Made by a program: the position numbers and the translations under genes. A stretch of 29,499 bases of DNA from a virus, in IMG/VR virus record IMGVR_UViG_3300020391_000014, positions 1 to 29,499 of that record; one strand, written 5' to 3'. The notes beneath the pieces are model-generated. The model saw only the letters and a program-made list of their open reading frames with translations. It made no database searches and was not told the origin of the DNA. Positions 21,489 to 28,524 of the stretch are shown here, one piece after another; the first letter of the stretch is position 1, and every line of letters begins with the position of its first letter.

Positions 21489-21674
21489 ATGAAAACTATA
21501 GAAAGTCCTTGTATACAAGTATGTGAATTAGAAGATGATATTTGTATTGGGTGTGGTAGAAGTAAAGATGAAATAACATTTTGGTCATCTTATTCTGATA
21601 AACAAAGATATAGTATTATGGAGAAACTAAATGGTCAACACAAGTATGTTGTCAAGACAGCCAACTCAACTTGA
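21489..21674 (+). CDS. DUF1289 small Cys-cluster protein
   Basis: A 61-residue protein beginning MKTIESPCIQVCELEDDICIGCGRSKDEITFWSSYSD. Cys8-x3-Cys12-x6-Cys19-x2-Cys22, followed by GR and EI-x-x-W, is the signature of DUF1289 (PF06945), a small bacterial family of unknown function presumed to bind a metal or an iron-sulfur cluster. The start must be at or before 21489 to keep the first Cys, yet there is no SD and a late box ends only 5 nt upstream, suggesting a leaderless mRNA. Its 3' end overlaps gene 3 by 44 nt in another frame. It is encoded with late virion genes, so it may act on assembly or host metal metabolism, though neither is shown. Confidence 0.8.
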   Translation: MKTIESPCIQVCELEDDICIGCGRSKDEITFWSSYSDKQRYSIMEKLNGQHKYVVKTANST

Positions 21675-22218
21675 TTATGCAGATTCAACAAAGTTTGTAT
21701 TTAAAATAAATAAATTACCTCTTGTAGAATTTTTTACAACTCAAATCAACTTGCCTGGCATTAGTCTTGGAGATGTTGTAATACCAACTCCATTTAAAGA
21801 ATTACCAGTTCAAGGTCATACTCTCACATATGATAATCTTGAAATACAATTTATTATTGATGAGAGTTTTAAAAATTATATAGAACTTCATCAATGGTTA
21901 GTTGGTATAGGATTTCCAAAAGCAAGAACACAATTTGAGTCTTTTAGACAATCAAATTCAGATGCGTTTCCTACTGCAAATAGTACAAAAGGAGAAGCAA
22001 CAAACCCTGGCTCTCCAACAAGTGCATCTGCTACTTTTGGTGATGCAACTTTAATAATTACTTCATCAAAAAACAATCCACTTGTTGAAGTTAGATTTTC
22101 TGATTTATATCCAGTAAGTCTAGGTGCAATACAATTTAATCAACAAGAATCTGATGTTACATACTTGACAACTACTTGTACTTTCAGTTATAAATTATAT
22201 GAGATATTTACATTATAA
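21631..22218 (+). CDS. gp3: Tail tube terminator / tail completion protein gp3
   Basis: A 195-residue protein (T4 gp3 has 176). FVFKINKLPLVEFFTTQINLPGISLGDVVIPTPFKELPVQGHTLTYDNLEIQFIIDESFKNYIELHQWLVGIGFP (23-97) is the conserved core of the T4-type gp3, which caps the tail tube at its upper end. A variable Ser/Thr/Ala-rich loop (about 108-132) is followed by VEVRFSDLYPVSLGAIQFNQQESDVTYLTTTCTFSYKLYEI. GGAG at 21620-21623 is the SD, inside the DUF1289 gene. The arrangement 23-3-uvsY-uvsW is that of marine T4-like phages and differs from T4 itself. Confidence 0.9.
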   Translation: MVNTSMLSRQPTQLDYADSTKFVFKINKLPLVEFFTTQINLPGISLGDVVIPTPFKELPVQGHTLTYDNLEIQFIIDESFKNYIELHQWLVGIGFPKARTQFESFRQSNSDAFPTANSTKGEATNPGSPTSASATFGDATLIITSSKNNPLVEVRFSDLYPVSLGAIQFNQQESDVTYLTTTCTFSYKLYEIFTL

Positions 22219-22232
22219 AATAAGGTTATATT

Positions 22233-22661
22233 ATGGATTTGGAACAACTTCAAACTGAGGCTGAAAAAGACCTCAAAATAAATAATGAACAATTAGACAT
22301 TGAGTCACTTAAAACTCCAGAACTTTATGCGAAGTATTTAAAAATATATACTCGTTGGAATCTGTTATCAAAACAAGCAGAATCAGAATATAAAGTTCTT
22401 TTCAGAAAAAAATGGGAATACTATTCTGGTAAAGCACCCCCAAGTGTTTATAAAGAAAATCCATTTGATTTAAAAATACTTAAACAAGATTTACCCACTT
22501 ATCTTGATAGTGATGAAGAACTAATCAAAGCAAAACATAAAGTAGATTATCACAATGCAATGTGTGATTATGCAGAACGAGTTTGTAAATCTATTAACAA
22601 TCGTGGGTTTCAAATAAAAAATGCGATTGATTGGAAAAGATTTTTAGAGGGTTCATTTTGA
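22233..22661 (+). CDS. uvsY: Recombination mediator UvsY
   Basis: A 142-residue protein (T4 UvsY has 137). MDLEQLQTEAEKDLKINNEQLDIES at the N-terminus, EYYSGKAPPSVY (about 66-77) and the C-terminal NRGFQIKNAIDWKRFLEG align with T4 UvsY features (LDYYSGR, KSRGFAIK). UvsY loads the recombinase UvsX on gp32-coated single-stranded DNA and is needed for recombination-dependent replication. The adjoining uvsW supports the call. Neither uvsX nor gene 32 is in the window. Confidence 0.88.
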   Translation: MDLEQLQTEAEKDLKINNEQLDIESLKTPELYAKYLKIYTRWNLLSKQAESEYKVLFRKKWEYYSGKAPPSVYKENPFDLKILKQDLPTYLDSDEELIKAKHKVDYHNAMCDYAERVCKSINNRGFQIKNAIDWKRFLEGSF

Positions 22662-24109
22662 TAATATCAAAAAAGAATGAAGTGCATCTTCGTGTGAAAA
22701 CTGAACCAAATATTGCAAGAGAATTATCAGACTTTTTTACTTTTGAAGTGCCTGGGGCTAGATTCATGCCTTCGTATCGAAGGAAAATTTGGGATGGTAA
22801 AATAAGATTATATTCAGTTGCAACAAATGAAGTTTATGTTGGATTATTACCATATATAGAAGAATTTGCAAAAAGAAATGAAATTGATATAGAATATAAA
22901 GAGGGTGTAATAGATGAAAAAAAATATGGAAATAGTGGATTGGATAGCTTTATTAGAGGAGTGTCACCTAAGTCCAATGGAAAGATTTTACAGATTCGTG
23001 ATTACCAGAGGAACGCATTTTCTTATGCAGTCAGAAACAATCGGACACTTCTTCTTAGTCCTACTGCTAGTGGTAAGTCGTTAATAATATATCTACTATC
23101 AAGATGGTATGAGAAAGAAAATGTTCTTATACTTGTTCCAACAACATCTTTAGTAGAACAAATGTATTCTGATTTTATAGATTATGGATATGAAGATACA
23201 AAGATGCAAAAGATATATCAAGGTCATTCTAAAGATATTACAAAACCTATAACAATATCTACATGGCAATCTCTATATAAATTACCTAGAAAATTCTTTG
23301 AGAAATTTGGTTGTATACTAGGTGATGAGGTACATTTGTTTAAATCAAAATCTTTAACTGGTATTATGAATAAATCTATTTCTTGTAAATATCGTCATGG
23401 TTTTACTGGAACATTAGATGGTACACAAACTCATAGACTTATACTAGAGGGTTTATTTGGTTTTGTCAATAGGGTAACTACAACAAAAGAGCTAATGGAC
23501 AAAAAAACACTTGCAAAATTAAATATAAAGTGTATAGTATTACAGTATCCAGAAATAGACTGTAAGTTTATGAAAACTCAAAAGTTTCAAGATGAAGTGG
23601 ATTTAATAGTAAGAGATGAAAGAAGAAATAAATTTGTTGTAGATTTGACAAAACACTTAAAAGGTAATACACTAGTATTATTTCAATTTGTAGAAAAACA
23701 TGGTGCAGTTTTATATGATATGATGAAAGACTTGAATAGAAAAGTATTTTATGTTCATGGTGGAACAGATGCACAAACAAGGGAGAATATTCGTGAAATC
23801 ACAGAGAAGGAAAAGAGCGCAATCATTGTTGCATCATATGGCACTTTTTCTACTGGCATTAATATTCGTAATCTTCATAATGTGGTCTTTAGTAGTCCAA
23901 GCAAATCACGAATTAGAGTGTTACAATCAATCGGTAGAGGGTTGCGACAAGGAACAGAAAAAAGTACAGCCACTCTTTATGATATAGCAGATGACTTCAC
24001 TCACAAATCAAGACAAAATTTTACACTTCGTCATTTCATGGAACGAATAAATATCTATAATGAAGAAGAATTTGATTATGAAATCAAAAATCTTAGTATA
24101 GAGAATTAA
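22658..24109 (+). CDS. uvsW: Recombination helicase UvsW
   Basis: A superfamily 2 helicase that unwinds R-loops, branches Holliday junctions and rewinds DNA at stalled forks. In the numbering from the far-upstream TTG at 22631 the motifs are Q-like IRDYQ (122-126), Walker A SPTASGKS (143-150), DEVH (232-235), FTGTLDG and the motif VI segment QSIGRGLRQG. The T4 protein begins just before the strand corresponding to KNEVHLRVKTEPN, so I prefer the TTG at 22658, which overlaps the uvsY stop as TTGA and has AGAGGG (22646-22651) at correct spacing. This gives 483 residues (T4 UvsW about 500). All motifs are intact. Translation is probably coupled to uvsY. Confidence 0.93.
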   Translation: MIISKKNEVHLRVKTEPNIARELSDFFTFEVPGARFMPSYRRKIWDGKIRLYSVATNEVYVGLLPYIEEFAKRNEIDIEYKEGVIDEKKYGNSGLDSFIRGVSPKSNGKILQIRDYQRNAFSYAVRNNRTLLLSPTASGKSLIIYLLSRWYEKENVLILVPTTSLVEQMYSDFIDYGYEDTKMQKIYQGHSKDITKPITISTWQSLYKLPRKFFEKFGCILGDEVHLFKSKSLTGIMNKSISCKYRHGFTGTLDGTQTHRLILEGLFGFVNRVTTTKELMDKKTLAKLNIKCIVLQYPEIDCKFMKTQKFQDEVDLIVRDERRNKFVVDLTKHLKGNTLVLFQFVEKHGAVLYDMMKDLNRKVFYVHGGTDAQTRENIREITEKEKSAIIVASYGTFSTGINIRNLHNVVFSSPSKSRIRVLQSIGRGLRQGTEKSTATLYDIADDFTHKSRQNFTLRHFMERINIYNEEEFDYEIKNLSIEN

Positions 24110-24110
24110 A

Positions 24111-24539
24111 ATGGAAACAAAAATAATAAAACTTAATAACGGAGATGAATTAGTTGCAACTATTTCTTCTACTGATGGTGAATTTATTAAAGTTGAAAAT
24201 CCATTGAAAATAAATGTTTATCCAAAATATAGAAAGAATGGTCAGATTGAAGAAGCCATGGCATTTTCACAATGGATGAAATTAAGTGAAAATCAAATAT
24301 ATGATGTAGTAAAAAACAATGTTGTCGCAATAACAGAATCGTCTGTTGGATTAACAAAGTTTTATGAATACTGCGTAAAGAAAATGGAAAAACAAAAGTT
24401 ACCAGAACTACGACAGCCCAGTAAAGAAGAATTAGATAAAATTGAACAAGAGTTCGTAAAAAAGTTTCTACTTAGAGAACAGAATGAAGATTATGATGAT
24501 GATGATTTTGATGAACCAACTTCTAAAACAATACATTAA
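24111..24539 (+). CDS. Small protein with LSm/Hfq-like N-terminal barrel pattern
   Basis: A 142-residue protein. KIIKLNNGDELVATISSTDGEFIKVENPLKI (4-34) has the strand-turn-strand pattern of Sm-like barrels (hydrophobic strand, NGDE turn, then a bent strand before NPL), followed by AFSQWMKLSENQIYDVVKNNVVAITESS, a further strand pair. The C-terminal third is a charged helix with an acidic tail (NEDYDDDDFDEP). The Sm-like reading is from pattern only, with an RNA-binding or assembly role unproven. Proteins of this kind are seen in other marine T4-like phages beside uvsW. It starts 1 nt after the uvsW stop and is the last gene before a hairpin (24552-24573). Confidence 0.65.
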   Translation: METKIIKLNNGDELVATISSTDGEFIKVENPLKINVYPKYRKNGQIEEAMAFSQWMKLSENQIYDVVKNNVVAITESSVGLTKFYEYCVKKMEKQKLPELRQPSKEELDKIEQEFVKKFLLREQNEDYDDDDFDEPTSKTIH

Positions 24540-24551
24540 TCTGTGAATCAC

Positions 24552-24573
24552 AAAGTGAGTATACACTCATTTT
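24552..24573 (+). terminator. Candidate weak intrinsic terminator (hairpin with T run)
   Basis: AAAGTGAGT and ACTCATTTT pair over 9 bp (one G-U) around an ATAC loop. The A and T flanks form the lower stem, so there is no free T tract beyond it. It lies 12 nt after the stop at 24539, where a terminator for the gp3-uvsY-uvsW block is expected. Low stability makes this tentative. Confidence 0.45.
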
Positions 24574-24578
24574 ACTTC

Positions 24579-24608
24579 AGAGTCAAGTCAATACAACGAC
24601 TTGACTTT
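24579..24608. repeat. Inverted repeat overlapping the gp55 promoter -35 element
   Basis: AGAGTCAAGTC and GACTTGACTTT pair over 11 positions (one G-U) around AATACAAC. The right arm contains the TTGACT -35 hexamer of the promoter described at 24601-24629. As DNA it could be an operator, and as RNA it could extend termination of the upstream block. Confidence 0.6.
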
Positions 24609-24629
24609 AGAGTATATTAATGATATATT
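24601..24629 (+). promoter_or_regulatory. Sigma70-like promoter for gp55-47-46 block
   Basis: TTGACT (24601-24606), 17-nt spacer, TATATT (24624-24629). Both hexamers are close to the bacterial consensus and the spacing is optimal. Transcription would start about 24636, giving a leader of about 23 nt with AAGGG before the GTG at 24659. No late box is present, as expected for the gene that provides late sigma. Confidence 0.75.
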
Positions 24630-24658
24630 GTATTTAATATTTTATAAGGGATAGTATC

Positions 24659-25192
24659 GTGTCAAACAAACCCCATTATGTTAATAATAAAGAATTTTTG
24701 CAAGCCATGAAAGATTGGAAAGCAAAATGCGAACAAGCAAAAAAAGAAGGTAGAAATAGACCACCACCTATATCAAATTATATTGGTGAGTGTTTTTTGA
24801 AGATTGCAAATAGATTATCTTATAGACCTAATTTTATTAACTATACATATCGTGAAGAAATGATATGTGATGGAATAGAAAATTGTCTACAATATGTACA
24901 TAATTTTAATCCAGAAAAATCAGATAATCCTTTTGCATATTTTACACAAATAATATACTATGCATTTTTACGAAGAATACAAAAAGAAAAGAAACAGGCT
25001 CATGTAAAAAACAAATATATAGAAAACATGAACATTATGCCTGATGAAATAGGTGGAGAAGAATTTGATAATCCTTATATAGACTATTTACAAAAGAACT
25101 TTCTTCCAGAGGAAGATGTCTATAAACCAAAAAAGAAGAAAACAAAACCAAAAGGATTAGAATTATTTTATGAAGATAGCTCTGATAACTGA
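24659..25192 (+). CDS. gp55: Late transcription sigma factor gp55
   Basis: A 177-residue protein (T4 gp55 has 185) starting at GTG 24659, with AAGGG at 24646-24650. YVNNKEFLQAMKDWK near the N-terminus, ISNYIGECFLKIANRLSYRPNFINYTYREEMICDGIENCLQYVHNFNPEKSDNPFAYFTQIIYYAFLRRIQKEKKQ (39-114) is the shrunken sigma region 2 of the T4 late factor, including the NPFAYFTQI-x-x-xAFLRRI signature. The C-terminal end is basic then hydrophobic-acidic (KPKGLELFYEDSSDN), which could be the sliding-clamp contact known for T4 gp55. It directs host RNA polymerase to the TATAAATA-type boxes listed here. The 3' end overlaps gene 47 by 23 nt. Confidence 0.94.
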   Translation: MSNKPHYVNNKEFLQAMKDWKAKCEQAKKEGRNRPPPISNYIGECFLKIANRLSYRPNFINYTYREEMICDGIENCLQYVHNFNPEKSDNPFAYFTQIIYYAFLRRIQKEKKQAHVKNKYIENMNIMPDEIGGEEFDNPYIDYLQKNFLPEEDVYKPKKKKTKPKGLELFYEDSSDN

Positions 25193-26231
25193 TACTCACT
25201 TTGGTGCGAGAAACGATAGTTTACCATTCAACGAGTATTTCTATAAGTTCTGGGAAAATATATTTTTTCCATACATTGATAAAAATAATATAAAAACGAT
25301 TATTCATTTAGGTGATACTATGGATAGACGAAAGTTTGTTTCATATAAGATTGCAAATGATTTTCGTAGACGTTTTATTACACCTATAGTAGATAGAAAA
25401 CTTGATACCCATATTCTTATTGGTAATCATGATACTTACTATAAAAATACAAATGAAGTAAACTCTGTTCAAGAGTTGGTTGGTAATAAGTATGATAATA
25501 TTAAATACTATTCAGAATGTGATACTGTAGATTTTGATGGTACACCTATTCATTTTGTGCCTTGGATAAATGCAGAGAATTACGGTAGAACAATTCAAAG
25601 TATCAAAAAAACTTCTTCAACAATTTGTATGGGTCATCTAGAAATAAATGGCTTTGAAATGCATAAAGGACATTTTTCTGAAAATGGTTATCCAAAAGAA
25701 ATATTTAAATCTTTTCCAACTGTTTTTTCTGGACATTTTCATAAGAAGTCAGATGATGGTCAAATTTATTATCTAGGTTCAACATATCAAATGACATGGA
25801 GTGATGATAATTGTCCAAAAGGATTTCATATCTTTGATACTGAAACAAGAGAATTAGAAAGAATTATCAATCCTTACACAATCTTTGAAAAGATTTATTA
25901 TGATGATACACAAACTGATTATAATCAAGTTGCAACAAAACAATATAGAGATAAGTTTATAAAATTAATTGTTGTAAATAAAAAAGATTTATATCAATTT
26001 GATAGATTTACTGATAGGTTGTTACAAGAACAAACTCATGAGGTAAAAATTGTAGAGGACTTTTCTGACTTAGATGCAAGTAATGTATCTGATGATATTG
26101 CAGAAAACACACAAGACACAACTAGTTTATTAGAAAAATATGTGGATGAACTAGATACAGAGATAGATAAACCAAGATTGAAAAATACATTAAAATCACT
26201 TTACTTAGAAGCTTGTGATTTGGAGATATAA
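25170..26231 (+). CDS. gp47: Recombination nuclease subunit gp47 (Mre11-like)
   Basis: A 353-residue protein (T4 gp47 has 339). The metallophosphoesterase motifs are in order: ITDTHFG with Asp8 and His10, IHLGDTMDRR with Asp49, IGNHDT with Asn86 and His87, MGHLEI with His156, and SGHFHKK with His189 and His191. With gp46 it resects double-strand ends to feed UvsX-dependent recombination and replication. All metal ligands are present. It overlaps gene 55 at its start and shares one nucleotide with the start of gene 46 (TAATG). The C-terminal 100 residues are acidic and variable. Confidence 0.95.
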   Translation: MKIALITDTHFGARNDSLPFNEYFYKFWENIFFPYIDKNNIKTIIHLGDTMDRRKFVSYKIANDFRRRFITPIVDRKLDTHILIGNHDTYYKNTNEVNSVQELVGNKYDNIKYYSECDTVDFDGTPIHFVPWINAENYGRTIQSIKKTSSTICMGHLEINGFEMHKGHFSENGYPKEIFKSFPTVFSGHFHKKSDDGQIYYLGSTYQMTWSDDNCPKGFHIFDTETRELERIINPYTIFEKIYYDDTQTDYNQVATKQYRDKFIKLIVVNKKDLYQFDRFTDRLLQEQTHEVKIVEDFSDLDASNVSDDIAENTQDTTSLLEKYVDELDTEIDKPRLKNTLKSLYLEACDLEI

Positions 26232-27937
26232 TGATAATATTTAAAAAGGTTCGTTGGAAGAATTTCCTATCAACTGGAAATACTTTCACGGAGATATTAC
26301 TTGATAAAAATCCATCAACATTAGTCGTTGGTGAAAATGGTGCTGGTAAATCTACTATTCTTGATGCACTATGTTTTGTTTTATTTAATAAACCATTTCG
26401 TCAAATTAGTAAATCACAATTACTTAATTCAATTAATTTAAGAGATGCAGTAGTTGAGATTGAGTTTGAAACACAGAACAAATATATAAAGATTGTTCGT
26501 GGTATGAAACCTAATTTATTTGAAATATATGTTGATAATATTATGATTAATCAAAATGCAAATGCAAAAGATTATCAGAAACATTTAGAAACTCAAATTC
26601 TTAAATTTAATTATCGTTCTTTTACACAAGTTGTAATACTTGGTAGTTCTACTTTTGTACCTTTCATGCAATTAAATACTAAGAATCGTAGAGAGGTTGT
26701 TGAAGATATTTTAGATATAAAAATATTCTCATTGATGAATCTTGTTCTGAAAACAAAATATAGAGAAGTTAGTACAAATGCACAAGATACAAAGTATAGT
26801 CAAGACCTTACTAAGAACAAAATACAAATGCAACAAAAATATATTACTGATGCAAGAAACAATCGTGAAAATTTACTTACAGAAAAGAAAAACTTACTTG
26901 CAACAAATGAAGAAGATATTATTTCTAAAACAACTGAAGAGCTCAAGATAAAAGAAAAAAATGATGAATTATTAAATGTAATGATTTCAGAAAAACAAGT
27001 AGTAGATAAAAGAGATAAACTAAAAGATATTCAACATACTTTAAAAGGTAAACATCACCGTAATGAAAGTATGATTAGTTTTTTAGAAAAGAATGATGAG
27101 TGTCCAACTTGTGAACAGCAAATTGATAAAGAATTTAAAACTAGAAGCACTCAAGTCAGAGAAAGAGATAATGTAGAATTATCTGAGGGTTTAAATAAAC
27201 TATCAGATGAAATGAATAAAGTCAATACTAAATTATCTGAATATAAAAAGATTGCAAAACAAATTCAATCAAATGAGATTGAGATAGGAAAAAGTCGTAG
27301 TGCAATATTAGAGATATCAAGGTTCAATGCAAAACTAGAAGCTGAGATTGAAAATATTGAAGAAAATCAAATTGACAAAAAAGATTTAGAAGAACTTGAA
27401 AAACTCAAAGATAAATTGCATGGTTTAGAAACAACTTCAAAAAAATTAAAAGAACAATTATTTTATTATGATGTTGCAAGAAATCTTTTACAAGATACTG
27501 GTATCAAAACTAAAATTGTTAAACAATATTTACCAATCATGAACAAACTTGTCAATACTTATTTGTCAAGTATGGATTTCTTTTGTAACTTTAATCTTGA
27601 CGAAAACTTTAACGAAACTATCAAGTCAAGATTTAGAGATGACTTTTCTTATGCAAACTTTTCAGAGGGTGAAAAGATGAGAATAGACCTTGCACTTCTT
27701 TTTACTTGGAGGGCTATTGCAAAGATGAAAAACTCTACAAATACAAATCTTTTAATACTTGATGAAATATTTGATAGTTCACTAGACTCATCTGGAACAG
27801 ATGATTTTCTAAAAATACTGAATACATTTACTAATGAAAATGTTTTTGTTATTTCTCATAAACAAGATATGTTATTTGATAAGTTCAGAAATACAATCAA
27901 GTTTGAGAAGAATAGAAATTTCAGTAAGGTTGTATAA
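26231..27937 (+). CDS. gp46: Recombination nuclease subunit gp46 (Rad50/SbcC-like)
   Basis: A 568-residue SMC-type ATPase (T4 gp46 has 560). Walker A GENGAGKS (34-41), a long coiled coil (about 180-420) interrupted by the zinc hook CPTC at 291-294, ABC signature FSEGEK (477-482), Walker B LLILDE (507-512), D-loop SLDSSG (517-522) and His543 of the H-loop are all intact. It works with gp47 as the phage Mre11-Rad50 pair. The stop overlaps the start of the methyltransferase gene (TAATG). Confidence 0.96.
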   Translation: MIIFKKVRWKNFLSTGNTFTEILLDKNPSTLVVGENGAGKSTILDALCFVLFNKPFRQISKSQLLNSINLRDAVVEIEFETQNKYIKIVRGMKPNLFEIYVDNIMINQNANAKDYQKHLETQILKFNYRSFTQVVILGSSTFVPFMQLNTKNRREVVEDILDIKIFSLMNLVLKTKYREVSTNAQDTKYSQDLTKNKIQMQQKYITDARNNRENLLTEKKNLLATNEEDIISKTTEELKIKEKNDELLNVMISEKQVVDKRDKLKDIQHTLKGKHHRNESMISFLEKNDECPTCEQQIDKEFKTRSTQVRERDNVELSEGLNKLSDEMNKVNTKLSEYKKIAKQIQSNEIEIGKSRSAILEISRFNAKLEAEIENIEENQIDKKDLEELEKLKDKLHGLETTSKKLKEQLFYYDVARNLLQDTGIKTKIVKQYLPIMNKLVNTYLSSMDFFCNFNLDENFNETIKSRFRDDFSYANFSEGEKMRIDLALLFTWRAIAKMKNSTNTNLLILDEIFDSSLDSSGTDDFLKILNTFTNENVFVISHKQDMLFDKFRNTIKFEKNRNFSKVV

Positions 27938-28458
27938 TGGGTAAACGTAGTGAATTTGAAAGAATACCCAGAGATTATTATCCAACACCATATAGTGCAG
28001 TACAACCTTTATTACCACATTTACCAGAACGATTTGAATTTGCAGAGCCATGTGCTGGAGATATGAGATTAATAGAACATTTAGAAAAGAATGGTGGTTA
28101 TTGTAGATATGCTTTTGATATAGAACCTATGCATAAGAAGGTCGTAAAACAAGATGCACTAGAACACGGATATTCTCATTGTGATTACATAATTACAAAT
28201 CCCCCTTGGAATCGTAAAATATTACACCCTATGATAGAACATTTTGCAGACCAAAAACCTACATGGTTATTATTTGATTCTGATTGGATGCATACTAAAC
28301 AATCTATACCATTTTTAAAGATGTTAAAAAAGGTTGTGAGTGTAGGTAGAGTGAAGTGGATTGAAGGTAGTGCTGGTGTAGGTAAAGATAATTGTTGTTG
28401 GTATTTGTTTGAGAACACTTTTCAATTTAATCCAATAGAATTTTGTGGAAGGACTTGA
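27937..28458 (+). CDS. Orphan DNA adenine methyltransferase-like protein (NPPW)
   Basis: A 173-residue protein with DYYPTPYSAVQPLLPHLP (13-30), SAM-binding motif FAEPCAGD (35-42), DIEP (61-64) with the acidic ligand for SAM ribose, an Asp at 73, and catalytic ITNPPW (86-91). These fit N6-adenine DNA methyltransferases. It is short and has no obvious target recognition domain, and no partner restriction enzyme is seen. It could modify phage DNA against host nucleases or tune recombination, and it is coupled by a 1-nt overlap to gp46. The usual glycine-rich motif I is slightly altered (GDM in place of GDG). Base specificity cannot be read from sequence. Confidence 0.82.
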   Translation: MGKRSEFERIPRDYYPTPYSAVQPLLPHLPERFEFAEPCAGDMRLIEHLEKNGGYCRYAFDIEPMHKKVVKQDALEHGYSHCDYIITNPPWNRKILHPMIEHFADQKPTWLLFDSDWMHTKQSIPFLKMLKKVVSVGRVKWIEGSAGVGKDNCCWYLFENTFQFNPIEFCGRT

Positions 28459-28483
28459 CATTGTTATGATAACATGGTATAGT
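28455..28483 (+). promoter_or_regulatory. Strong sigma70-like extended -10 promoter for the DUF932 gene
   Basis: TTGACA (28455-28460, the perfect -35 consensus, overlapping the methyltransferase stop), 17-nt spacer, TATAGT (28478-28483), preceded by TGG, an extended -10. Start would be about 28490 and leader about 35 nt with AAAGAGG before the ATG at 28525. It is the best sigma70 match in the window, as expected for an early gene. Confidence 0.85.
28462..28474. repeat. Operator-like palindrome within the promoter spacer
   Basis: TGTTAT-G-ATAACA is a perfect 13-nt palindrome centred at 28468, between the -35 and -10 hexamers of the promoter at 28455-28483. A bound repressor would block polymerase. 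Chance occurrence in AT-rich DNA cannot be excluded. Confidence 0.55.
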
Positions 28484-28524
28484 GTATACATAATAAAGAA
28501 TCAGTCATAGAAAGAGGTATTTAA

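Noticed and set aside
22211-22222. TATAAAATA-like string before uvsY as a late promoter
   Set aside because: One extra A compared with TATAAATA, and it overlaps the gene 3 stop. The match is too weak and a promoter is not needed there.
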